Below, piece after piece: positions 1 to 5,412 of a stretch of 15,738 bases of DNA. The stretch comes from Proteobacteria bacterium ST_bin11. GTDB lineage: Bacteria; Pseudomonadota; Gammaproteobacteria; Methylococcales; Methylomonadaceae. The notes beneath the pieces are model-generated. The model did not search any database. It was not told where the DNA came from and saw only the letters and a list, made by a program, of their open reading frames with translations. The stretch covers positions 1 through 15,738 of the forward strand of contig MSXO01000033.1 in the NCBI GenBank assembly GCA_002083615.1, read 5' to 3'. The first letter of the stretch is position 1; the number at the start of each line of letters is the position of its first letter. Position numbers and translations under genes: made by a program.

Positions 1-257
1 AAATCAACAGCCTGTTAAGCAGATTATGACAGCGACACTTTAGGTGAAGGATGACTCAAGTTTTAGGATCCCGAGGAACGATCATAGAATTGAGGTTCGT
101 TGGGAAAGTTAAGAGGAGCTTGGCAAGTTTACTGTCGCCAATAAGTGCGACTCTATTGATGGGGCAGAAAGGGGCTCAACACTAGCTGGACATAATTTAA
201 GATATTTATTTACATTTACAGCCAGTTCGCGCTGACGAATTCTGATCTTGCCCGGAT

Positions 258-286
258 TTGACGAACACCCAACTAATCGATTTATT
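258..286 (+). promoter_or_regulatory. Candidate sigma70 promoter upstream of the methyltransferase gene
   Basis: TTGACG at 258-263 (5 of 6 to the -35 consensus) is followed after 17 bases by TTTATT at 281-286 (4 of 6 to the -10 consensus). A start near 293 would give a leader of about 180 bases before the methyltransferase start. Single matches of this quality occur by chance in AT-rich DNA, so this is only a candidate. Confidence 0.25.
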
Positions 287-427
287 TAGCTTCAAGTGTC
301 TTAGTCTCGACTTGACCTGACAAAATGACGCGGCACGTTAAGCTATCACAGCATAGGGGTTGGTTTGCACCGGCTGTTTGTTGTAGCATTCCAGCATGAA
401 CCGGCTATCCGTTTATGGTGGCCTCCT

Positions 428-452
428 AAAACAAAGCGCCCGAAGGGGGCGC
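428..452 (-). terminator. Minus-strand intrinsic terminator-like hairpin
   Basis: GCGCCC (436-441) pairs perfectly with GGGCGC (447-452) around a 5-base loop. On the minus strand the hairpin is followed by TTTGTTTT (complement of 428-435), as in a Rho-independent terminator. No minus-strand gene ends here: the DNA transcribed before it is antisense to the methyltransferase gene starting at 471. It may end antisense or read-through transcription, may be left from a lost gene, or may act as a 5' leader hairpin of the plus-strand gene. Confidence 0.45.
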
Positions 453-470
453 AACTGAACATCGAAAATC

Positions 471-1127
471 ATGAAACAGTCGGATATGAGCATTGATGCT
501 CGCAAACAGGAATTGGCTCTTTACTTAGATAAACAGCCTTACATCACCGAATTGGACGGCATCACCCTGAAGATCGCCAAAAATGTTTTTCCGTCCGATT
601 TTGGGCTGACAAGCTCTTTTTTTGGGAACTTCATTCTGCAACAGCCGCCTGCTGAAACGGCGCTGGACATGGGGTGCGGCAGCGGCTATTTCGCGTTTTT
701 ATTAAAAAAAATAGGCTGCGAAAGCGTGATGGGTGTGGATTCTAATCGGGATGCGGTGCATTGCACCCTGGAAAACACGCACTTAAATCCCGAGTTGGCG
801 CCTATCGATTTTCTGCATAGCGATTTATTTGCCGATGTGCCGCATGCGCTATTCGATTTGATCGTTTTTAATTTTAATTATTATCCCTCGGACGGTAAGT
901 TTGGCCTTAACGAAGACGGTGGGCGCGACATATTGAAACGATTTTTCCATCAAGTTAAAGACTATATTACCGAACATACCCGGATTTATATTCCCTATTC
1001 GGAATTTGTCGGCGAGGCGCACGATCCGAAAAACATAGGGCCGGAATTCGGTTTTTCGGTCACGGTGGAAGAAATCACTGAAAATCATGCCGGCGCGCAT
1101 TACATTTACAAAGTTATGAAGGCATAG
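471..1127 (+). CDS. Class I SAM-dependent methyltransferase, HemK/PrmC-like fold, substrate unknown
   Basis: A 218-residue protein with a Rossmann methyltransferase core. The SAM-binding glycine motif D-M-G-C-G-S-G-Y lies near residues 67-74, followed by the acidic end of strand 2 (G-V-D-S-N-R-D) and a D-F-L-H-S-D segment. After strand 4 the protein reads F-N-F-N-Y-Y-P, where amino-methylating members of the MTS/HemK/TrmN6 group normally carry N-P-P-Y. A conserved-looking N-E-D-G-G-R-D follows. This points to a small-molecule, RNA or protein amino methyltransferase related to that group, but the altered motif makes the acceptor unpredictable. No clear Shine-Dalgarno precedes the ATG at 471; the ATG at 486 (Met6) is an alternative start. 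The gene converges on the downstream acylase gene with a 50-bp gap. The fold is clear and the substrate is not. Confidence 0.75.
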   Translation: MKQSDMSIDARKQELALYLDKQPYITELDGITLKIAKNVFPSDFGLTSSFFGNFILQQPPAETALDMGCGSGYFAFLLKKIGCESVMGVDSNRDAVHCTLENTHLNPELAPIDFLHSDLFADVPHALFDLIVFNFNYYPSDGKFGLNEDGGRDILKRFFHQVKDYITEHTRIYIPYSEFVGEAHDPKNIGPEFGFSVTVEEITENHAGAHYIYKVMKA

Positions 1128-1177
1128 CGGGATGTTTGGAAACTTTATGCCCTCTAAACAGTTGCTGCGTTTGAGGC

Positions 1178-3538
1178 TTATTCCGGCAAAACCGGCCAGG
1201 TATGGGCAGCTGTTTGGGTTTGTAATGGCGTGGCCAAGCCAGTCTGCCATGCCTGTTGTTGGTCACGATAATGCGGTGAAAGAGGATGCCCGGATTGCCC
1301 ACCCGGCATCTGGAAAATAGCATTTTCCGGGTGTGCCGGCGCTAACACCAGTCTTTCGCTGGCTCCGTGGCCATTGTCCATGACTTTAACGCAGACGCTG
1401 GCGCAACCGTCGCTGGCGAAGCCTGGCATATCCAGCAGCCCGCCTAGCCAGGGTGAGAGTTTGCTAAACGGGTGTTGCAGATTCATCCGGTGGGTTTGGC
1501 CCCAAGTAAGCTGCGTCACATCCGTTTCCGGGTACTGTTTCTGCAAGGCTTGGCTGGTTTCGCGCAGGGTGGCAAGAATCAGGTGTTGCCAGTCGTTGCG
1601 ATATTCAGTGCTTAAGATGCCGTGCGGTCGTTCGGTCAACAACTGGCGCAAGGGCGTTTCCATTTCCCGCCAGGCGTAATGAAAATCTGGGTCCAGTGCG
1701 CGACAGGCTGCCACCACCTTGGCAAACACTGCTTCGGCTAAGCGTTTTCTAAAGTCGTTCAAAAACGCGGCGCCAAGGCTATTGATACGCATATGGCCGT
1801 CCCAGGCTTGTAATGCTTGCTCGGCTTTTAATAAGTCAGAGTCTTTATCCGGCAAGCTCCGCAGTTCTGCTAGGGCCAAGTGCTGATAAAAATCCAAAGC
1901 GCCGCTACGGCTGTCCAATTGTATTGCTAATAAATCCGGTTCGCTTAAACCTTGGCGGTCGCGCAATAGTTCGGCGATGCGAAAGGCCCGGTAACCCAAT
2001 GACCAGTTATGGCCGATGACGTAAGGGTAGTCGCTGCCTAAGGTTCGATTATTGGCGGTCGCGATAAAACCCTCAGCCGGGTCGATCAGGCGGGGTAATT
2101 CTTCCGGCGGAATAAAGCCCTGCCAAGCCAAATTGCCTTCGGCCCAAGAGCGGCTGGCCAAGCCGTCGAAACCAAAGCGCTTGGGAAAACGCCCCATATA
2201 CGTCCAACCGATATGGCCCTGGCGATCGGCAAACACCACATTTTGTGGCGGACCACCTGCGTTGTTCATGATGGTGATGGCTTGTGGTGTGCTCTCGGCA
2301 CTGTCCATCTCCAGCAGGCCCAGGTCTACCGCGTGGCGTTCCAGCGCCGCCCATTTGATTACCACTGATTGATTCAGTAATGGCTGATCGGAAACTGGCC
2401 CCCAGATCGTGTCTTGTAACCGTATGTCCTCATCGGCGGTATCTTTGACCTTTATCGTCTCGGTGTGCTCTTCAAGTTCCCGCCAGCCTTGCGGAGTTCG
2501 GTAGCGTTTGGGGTTTTGCGGGTCTAATTCCAAACGAATTAAATCCACCAGGTCGGCAGTCGCATTGGTAAAGCCCCAAGCCACCTCGTCATTGCCGCCG
2601 ACCACGAGCGCTGGCAGTCCCGGTAGGGTAACGCCAAAGAGATGTTTATCTTGATAGCGCAAATCCGCGCGGTACCAAATGTTGGGAACGCCCAGCGCCA
2701 AATGCATATCGTTTGCCACGATGGCTCGGCCGTCCAGGGTTTTGCTGCCGGCGACCACCCAGTTGTTCGAGCCGGCCACCACGTTTTCGGCATCGACGTG
2801 ATGGTGAGCGACCTGGATATCTGCGTCAGGTAAGGCTGCTAAGGCTTGCAGCGGAATGCTTGCGTTAAAACGTCGAGAGGAGGTGCCACCGACCAATACT
2901 GTGGCGTAGGCATCGGTGTCCGGCGTCAGGAAGGTGACGAGGTCAGCCGGTAGCGCGCGTTCCATTACAGTAACCATGCGTTCGTCCTGCTCTTGGCCGT
3001 TCAAGGTTTGGAACATCGCCAACGCCACCAGAATGCTGTCGGAGGCGCGCCAAGGCTCCGGGCTGTGTCGCAAGGCCAAAAATTCCGGCGGCAATATGCT
3101 GGCCTGCTTGATGTAGGCGTTCACGCCTTGGGTGTAGGCTTCCAAGGTTTGCCGCTGGCTGGTCGGTAAATCGTCAACGATGGTATTGGCGGTTTTGGAG
3201 AGTTGATAAATGCGTTGTTTACGGTCCAACTTAAGTGCGGAGGCGCCAAATAATTCAGCTAATCGACCCGCGCTTTTGCGGCGTAACAGTTCCATTTGAA
3301 ACAAACGATCGCGAGCATGCACATAGCCGAGAGTGAAAAAGGCATCTTCGCGATTTTGGGCGGTAATTGCCGGCACGCCCCATTCGTTATCCTGCAGCGA
3401 GACCGCAGTCGTCAAGCCGGGTAGTCTGATTTCGCCGCCGTCCTTTGGTAATGAGGCGACCAAGGTCAGGTAAATCAGGCCGGCGATAACCGTCACCAAG
3501 CCCAGAAGAGTGAGAAAAATCGAGGCGATTACGCGCAT
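1178..3538 (-). CDS. Penicillin acylase family protein (N-terminal nucleophile amidohydrolase)
   Basis: A 786-residue precursor of the penicillin amidase family (Pfam Penicil_amidase), which hydrolyses amide bonds of beta-lactams, acyl-homoserine lactones or other acyl amides after self-cleavage into alpha and beta chains. One hydrophobic segment at residues 4-28, without a clear cleavage site, suggests a membrane-anchored periplasmic enzyme. The expected autocleavage site is Gly256-Ser257, in V-A-G-S-N-N-W, making Ser257 the new N-terminal nucleophile. Counting from it, His279 (N-D-M-H-L) is B23 and Asn497 (T-A-N-N-R-T) is B241, matching conserved family positions. The C-terminal H-G-A-S-E-R and M-P-G-G-Q-S-G-H motifs are present, so the protein looks intact. 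I chose the ATG at 3538 because the signal-anchor begins there; the frame stays open 28 codons further upstream, but that part is proline/histidine-rich and unlike a signal sequence. The natural substrate is unknown. Confidence 0.88.
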   Translation of the reverse strand: MRVIASIFLTLLGLVTVIAGLIYLTLVASLPKDGGEIRLPGLTTAVSLQDNEWGVPAITAQNREDAFFTLGYVHARDRLFQMELLRRKSAGRLAELFGASALKLDRKQRIYQLSKTANTIVDDLPTSQRQTLEAYTQGVNAYIKQASILPPEFLALRHSPEPWRASDSILVALAMFQTLNGQEQDERMVTVMERALPADLVTFLTPDTDAYATVLVGGTSSRRFNASIPLQALAALPDADIQVAHHHVDAENVVAGSNNWVVAGSKTLDGRAIVANDMHLALGVPNIWYRADLRYQDKHLFGVTLPGLPALVVGGNDEVAWGFTNATADLVDLIRLELDPQNPKRYRTPQGWRELEEHTETIKVKDTADEDIRLQDTIWGPVSDQPLLNQSVVIKWAALERHAVDLGLLEMDSAESTPQAITIMNNAGGPPQNVVFADRQGHIGWTYMGRFPKRFGFDGLASRSWAEGNLAWQGFIPPEELPRLIDPAEGFIATANNRTLGSDYPYVIGHNWSLGYRAFRIAELLRDRQGLSEPDLLAIQLDSRSGALDFYQHLALAELRSLPDKDSDLLKAEQALQAWDGHMRINSLGAAFLNDFRKRLAEAVFAKVVAACRALDPDFHYAWREMETPLRQLLTERPHGILSTEYRNDWQHLILATLRETSQALQKQYPETDVTQLTWGQTHRMNLQHPFSKLSPWLGGLLDMPGFASDGCASVCVKVMDNGHGASERLVLAPAHPENAIFQMPGGQSGHPLSPHYRDQQQAWQTGLATPLQTQTAAHTWPVLPE

Positions 3539-3746
3539 GGGTTGTTCCGTCGAAGTTTGGGCGGCATGATAGCAGCGTCGACTGGGGTGTGGGGCGGGAA
3601 ATTCTTGGTGCCGGGGTTTCATACGCTAGGAGCGATGCTAGTGTTGAGTAGCTCTGTTTATACTGATTTACCGATAACCATTCGTTGCGGCCTATCGTCT
3701 AATTTGATTCAATGGTTTTGGTCATATACAGAAGGCTAAATTGGAT

Positions 3747-3821
3747 GCGTAACAATGGAGTATCACTATCTAAGCTTGGTTTTCGGTTGATATACGGAAA
3801 CCATTTAATTACTCGTTAGGC
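3747..3821 (+). repeat. Integron attC-like recombination site (candidate)
   Basis: GCGTAAC at 3747-3753 resembles the R'' core (RYYYAAC, one mismatch) and GTTAGGC at 3815-3821 matches the R' core (GTTRRRY) exactly. They are complementary at 6 of 7 positions. AATGG directly after R'' pairs with CCATT at 3801-3805, as L'' and L' boxes would, and an inner stem GGTTTTCG (3778-3785) with CGGAAACC (3795-3802) is possible, though it competes for two bases. The 75-bp span is within the usual attC range. The next gene begins 4 bases after the R' core, as integron cassette genes often do. A second R''-like AACTAAC (4210-4216) overlaps that gene's stop codon. No integrase gene is in the window. Confidence 0.4.
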
Positions 3822-3825
3822 ACTT

Positions 3826-4215
3826 ATGGAAACTGAGGAAGATATTGCATTGACTGATATATTTGGAATTATTGCGCTTTTAATTTCTGGCGCAGTGTGG
3901 TTCAGGATAATCCGTTCGCTGTTTACACATTCATATCATGAAGCAGTATTGTGGCAAGTATTTTCCAGCGCATTTAGTTTTGCTCCTTTGGCATATTTGG
4001 TAAGTCTTGGTGTAGCGTTCTTGAACATTTACAAACAGCCGTCTTCGCTTTTACCAACTATTGCACTTTTAACCTCAATACCTACTTGCGGAGTATGGCT
4101 CGCACAACGCTTACCGAATGGCGCCAGCCTGGGAATGGCTGTATTCTTCTTTTTTATCCCGGCTATTTCGTCAGTTTTTTTATTGTGGCTCGCAAGGGTC
4201 TCTAAAGCGAACTAA
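3826..4215 (+). CDS. Hypothetical four-helix membrane protein, possibly an integron cassette gene
   Basis: A 129-residue protein I do not recognise. After a short acidic N-terminus (M-E-T-E-E-D) there are four likely membrane segments, at about residues 9-29, 43-67, 71-93 and 101-125. No catalytic or metal-binding motif is visible. The protein ends a few residues after the last helix. The gene is clearly richer in AT than its core neighbours, for example with many ATT, TTT and TTA codons, which suggests transfer. It lies alone between the acylase gene and the RAYT locus, directly after an attC-like core at 3815-3821. Its stop codon overlaps another attC-core-like sequence at 4210-4216. No strong Shine-Dalgarno precedes the ATG, again common in cassettes. 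Small membrane proteins of unknown role are frequent cassette cargo; function is unassigned. Confidence 0.6.
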   Translation: METEEDIALTDIFGIIALLISGAVWFRIIRSLFTHSYHEAVLWQVFSSAFSFAPLAYLVSLGVAFLNIYKQPSSLLPTIALLTSIPTCGVWLAQRLPNGASLGMAVFFFFIPAISSVFLLWLARVSKAN

Positions 4216-4276
4216 CAAGCGGGCAATACGCGGAATGTTTAACAAATTTCTTCAATCTGGCCTAACGTGGCAGAAA

Positions 4277-4297
4277 GTAGCCTCGATGGAGTCGAGG
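4277..4297 (+). repeat. REP palindrome, family 1, copy 1
   Basis: GTAG at 4277-4280 is followed by the stem CCTCGA (4281-4286) and TCGAGG (4292-4297) with a 5-base loop. Similarity to the copy at 5214 continues for about 24 further bases, with an A-A-G-G-C block conserved, so the full unit is near 45 bp. Confidence 0.75.
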
Positions 4298-4312
4298 TTT
4301 CGAAGGCCAACA

Positions 4313-4420
4313 CCTTCAATTGTCGATGTGGGTTTGGTGGCAGCTAAGCTGACGTCCTCGATTCCGCTGGCGCTGCATCGAGGCTACCAAGTCCCAATCT
4401 TTTGCGGTCAGGGTCGTAAG
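4313..4420 (+). repeat. Long direct repeat, left copy (contains an inverted REP)
   Basis: This 108-bp segment is strongly similar to 5091-5197 in the same orientation. Both begin CCTTCAATTG, carry GATGTGGGTTTGG, then a REP hairpin, then CTACCAAGTCCCAATCT, GCGGTCA and a terminal CGTAAG. The divergent stretch lies around 4338-4354. The two copies bracket the transposase gene and could recombine to delete it. Confidence 0.85.
4356..4387 (-). repeat. REP palindrome, family 1, copy 2 (inverted)
   Basis: Read on the minus strand it begins GTAGCCTCGATG (from 4387) and closes with ATCGAGG (4362-4356). The stem CCTCGAT/ATCGAGG is 7 bp with a 14-base loop that can pair further through CGC and GCG. With copy 1 it forms an inverted REP pair of the BIME type. 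Confidence 0.75.
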
Positions 4421-4424
4421 CCAA

Positions 4425-4445
4425 GTAGGGTGCATTCCATGCACC
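4425..4445 (+). repeat. REP palindrome, family 2, left copy
   Basis: GTAG at 4425-4428 precedes the perfect stem GGTGCA (4429-4434) and TGCACC (4440-4445) with loop TTCCA. It lies 47 bp upstream of the transposase start and is the left half of a perfect 25-bp inverted repeat (4424-4448 with 5053-5077) around the gene. Confidence 0.78.
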
Positions 4446-4492
4446 AAAAAGCGCTAAAATCATAGGCGAGCCAAACCCCACATCATGCAAGC

Positions 4493-5044
4493 ATGTCCAA
4501 TTACAGGCGGGCTATCACCAAAGGCGGGACTTATTTTTTCACGGTGGTAACTTACCGGCGGCAATGCTTTCTATGTGATGCGCAGGTAAGGTCGGCTTTG
4601 CGGGCGGGTATTCACTTTGCCCGGAAAGACCATCCATTCAGCATAGATGCGTGGGTGTTGCTGCCTGACCACCTCCACTGCATTTGGACATTGCCACCTG
4701 ATGATGCAGACTTTGGTATCCTTTGCGCTATCATCAAACGATTCGCGACCAAACAATGCAACCCGGAATTGAAACGCGATGATTGGATGAAACCGTCAAA
4801 ACTGAAAAGAAGGGAATCCACGCTGTGGCAACGCCGGTTTTGGGAGCATCAAATACGCGATGAAAGGGATTTTGAAAAACATCTGGATTGTATTCATCAT
4901 AATCCTGTTAAACATGGCTTGGCGAAGCAGGCGTCAGATTGGCCCTATTCAACGTTTCATCGTTACGTGAAAAATGTCGTTTATGGAATTGGTTGGGCGG
5001 GAATTTCCTCTGAAGGGCACATTGCTGATTTAGGTGAGCCATGA
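4493..5044 (+). CDS. REP-associated tyrosine transposase (RAYT, Y1_Tnp/HUH family) with Cys at the catalytic Tyr position
   Basis: A 183-residue protein of the transposase IS200-like (Y1, HUH) superfamily, RAYT branch; these single-strand DNA nucleases recognise GTAG-headed REP palindromes. The N-terminus N-Y-R-R-A-I-T-K-G-G-T-Y-F-F-T is typical. The metal-binding HUH motif is His60-Leu61-His62 in L-P-D-H-L-H-C-I-W. The C-terminal signature R-F-W-E-H, then H-L-D-C-I-H-H-N-P-V-K-H-G-L and W-P-Y-S-T-F-H is also complete. In the E. coli RAYT, as I recall it, the catalytic Tyr115 stands in V-D-Y-I-Y-I-N-P-V-K; the aligned residue here is Cys133, encoded TGT, one transition away from TAT. The enzyme may therefore be unable to form the usual phosphotyrosine link. 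An insertion of about 15 residues near 92-108 lengthens it relative to the E. coli protein. No clear Shine-Dalgarno precedes the ATG. The flanking REPs support the assignment. Confidence 0.9.
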   Translation: MSNYRRAITKGGTYFFTVVTYRRQCFLCDAQVRSALRAGIHFARKDHPFSIDAWVLLPDHLHCIWTLPPDDADFGILCAIIKRFATKQCNPELKRDDWMKPSKLKRRESTLWQRRFWEHQIRDERDFEKHLDCIHHNPVKHGLAKQASDWPYSTFHRYVKNVVYGIGWAGISSEGHIADLGEP

Positions 5045-5055
5045 ATGGGTTCTTT

Positions 5056-5076
5056 GGTGCATGGAATGCACCCTAC
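5056..5076 (-). repeat. REP palindrome, family 2, right copy
   Basis: The exact reverse complement of the copy at 4425-4445: GTAG on the minus strand at 5076-5073, stem GGTGCA/TGCACC, loop TGGAA read on the plus strand. It begins 11 bases after the transposase stop codon. GTAG heads of the left and right copies both face away from the gene. Confidence 0.78.
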
Positions 5077-5090
5077 TACTTGACTTATAT

Positions 5091-5197
5091 CCTTCAATTG
5101 CCGATGTGGGTTTGGTTGTCGGTAAGCCCCGCCCTCGATTTCGCTGGCGCTGCATCGAGGCTACCAAGTCCCAATCTATTGCGGTCAAGGCCGTAAG
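5091..5197 (+). repeat. Long direct repeat, right copy (contains an inverted REP)
   Basis: The 107-bp counterpart of 4313-4420, in the same orientation and one base shorter. The last 60 bases, including the REP hairpin and the CTACCAAGTCCCAATCT block, differ at only a few positions. Confidence 0.85.
5133..5164 (-). repeat. REP palindrome, family 1, copy 3 (inverted)
   Basis: On the minus strand it starts GTAGCCTCGATG at 5164 and ends ATCGAGG at 5133. The stem and loop geometry equals copy 2 at 4356-4387, with one loop base changed. Confidence 0.75.
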
Positions 5198-5213
5198 ATT
5201 GGCTGAATAGCGA

Positions 5214-5234
5214 GTAGCCTCGATGTAATCGAGG
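5214..5234 (+). repeat. REP palindrome, family 1, copy 4
   Basis: GTAG at 5214-5217, stem CCTCGAT (5218-5224) and ATCGAGG (5228-5234) with a 3-base loop. It forms an inverted pair with copy 3, so each side of the gene carries one pair of family 1 elements. Confidence 0.75.
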
Positions 5235-5412
5235 ACTCCAAGGCATACGCCCTAGATTCCGTTCACGCCACCTAGTGGTTCAGGGCCGGCTCCGTTTCAA
5301 TCACAAAGACGCGTTACACTCCGGTCATTAAAGCCGAATCATAATGGTCCGCTGTTGACCGATCAGCCCCAAAATACCCATCACGCAACCAGGCTAGATG
5401 GATTAGTCTCAG
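5235..5412. other. Intergenic remainder between the RAYT locus and ylqF
   Basis: The first 24 bases still resemble the tail of the family 1 REP unit. Beyond that I see no coding frame, no clear terminator for the minus-strand ylqF gene, and no repeat shared with the rest of the window. Confidence 0.5.

Larger units (their letters stand above)
1..470. other. Gene-free upstream region
   Basis: No convincing protein-coding frame is visible on either strand. The longest readable stretches are about 20 codons, for example a 19-codon minus-strand frame from 397 down to 338 that begins M-L-E-C-Y and lacks a well-spaced ribosome binding site. The region is more AT-rich and less structured than the neighbouring genes. 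It holds a candidate promoter near 258-286, a direct repeat of ACCGGCT around 368 and 400, a minus-strand AGGAGG (CCTCCT at 422-427), and a hairpin at 436-452. It may be decayed sequence or contain an unannotated small RNA; the sequence alone does not decide. Confidence 0.5.
4277..5234. mobile_element. RAYT locus: REP transposase gene enclosed by six GTAG-headed palindromes
   Basis: The transposase gene at 4493-5044 is flanked on each side by three short palindromes that begin with GTAG, the signature of REP sequences used by RAYT proteins. Family 1 (core GTAGCCTCGATG) occurs at 4277 (+), 4387 (-), 5164 (-) and 5214 (+). Family 2 (GTAG followed by GGTGCA, TTCCA, TGCACC) occurs at 4425 (+) and 5076 (-), immediately around the gene. 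The layout is nearly mirror-symmetric. Such loci are usually regarded as domesticated or slow-moving relatives of IS200/IS605 elements that disperse REPs. I see no target-site duplication beyond the outer palindromes, so the outer limits are those of the repeats. Confidence 0.72.

Noticed and set aside
849..1250. A 133-codon minus-strand open frame across the methyltransferase 3' end
   Set aside because: It overlaps both the methyltransferase and the acylase 3' end and shows no recognisable domain.
3539..3622. A 28-codon N-terminal extension of the acylase
   Set aside because: The true signal-anchor starts at the ATG at 3538; the upstream part is polar and not signal-like.
3542..3739. A 65-codon plus-strand frame ending 8 bases before the attC-like R'' core
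   Set aside because: It begins directly opposite the acylase start and has no recognisable content. Its position before the attC-like site is suggestive of an older cassette remnant, but not enough to call a gene.
4277..5234. Repeated palindromes considered as a CRISPR array
   Set aside because: Copies are few, in mixed orientation, of two families, with irregular spacing and a transposase gene between them; GTAG heads identify REPs instead.
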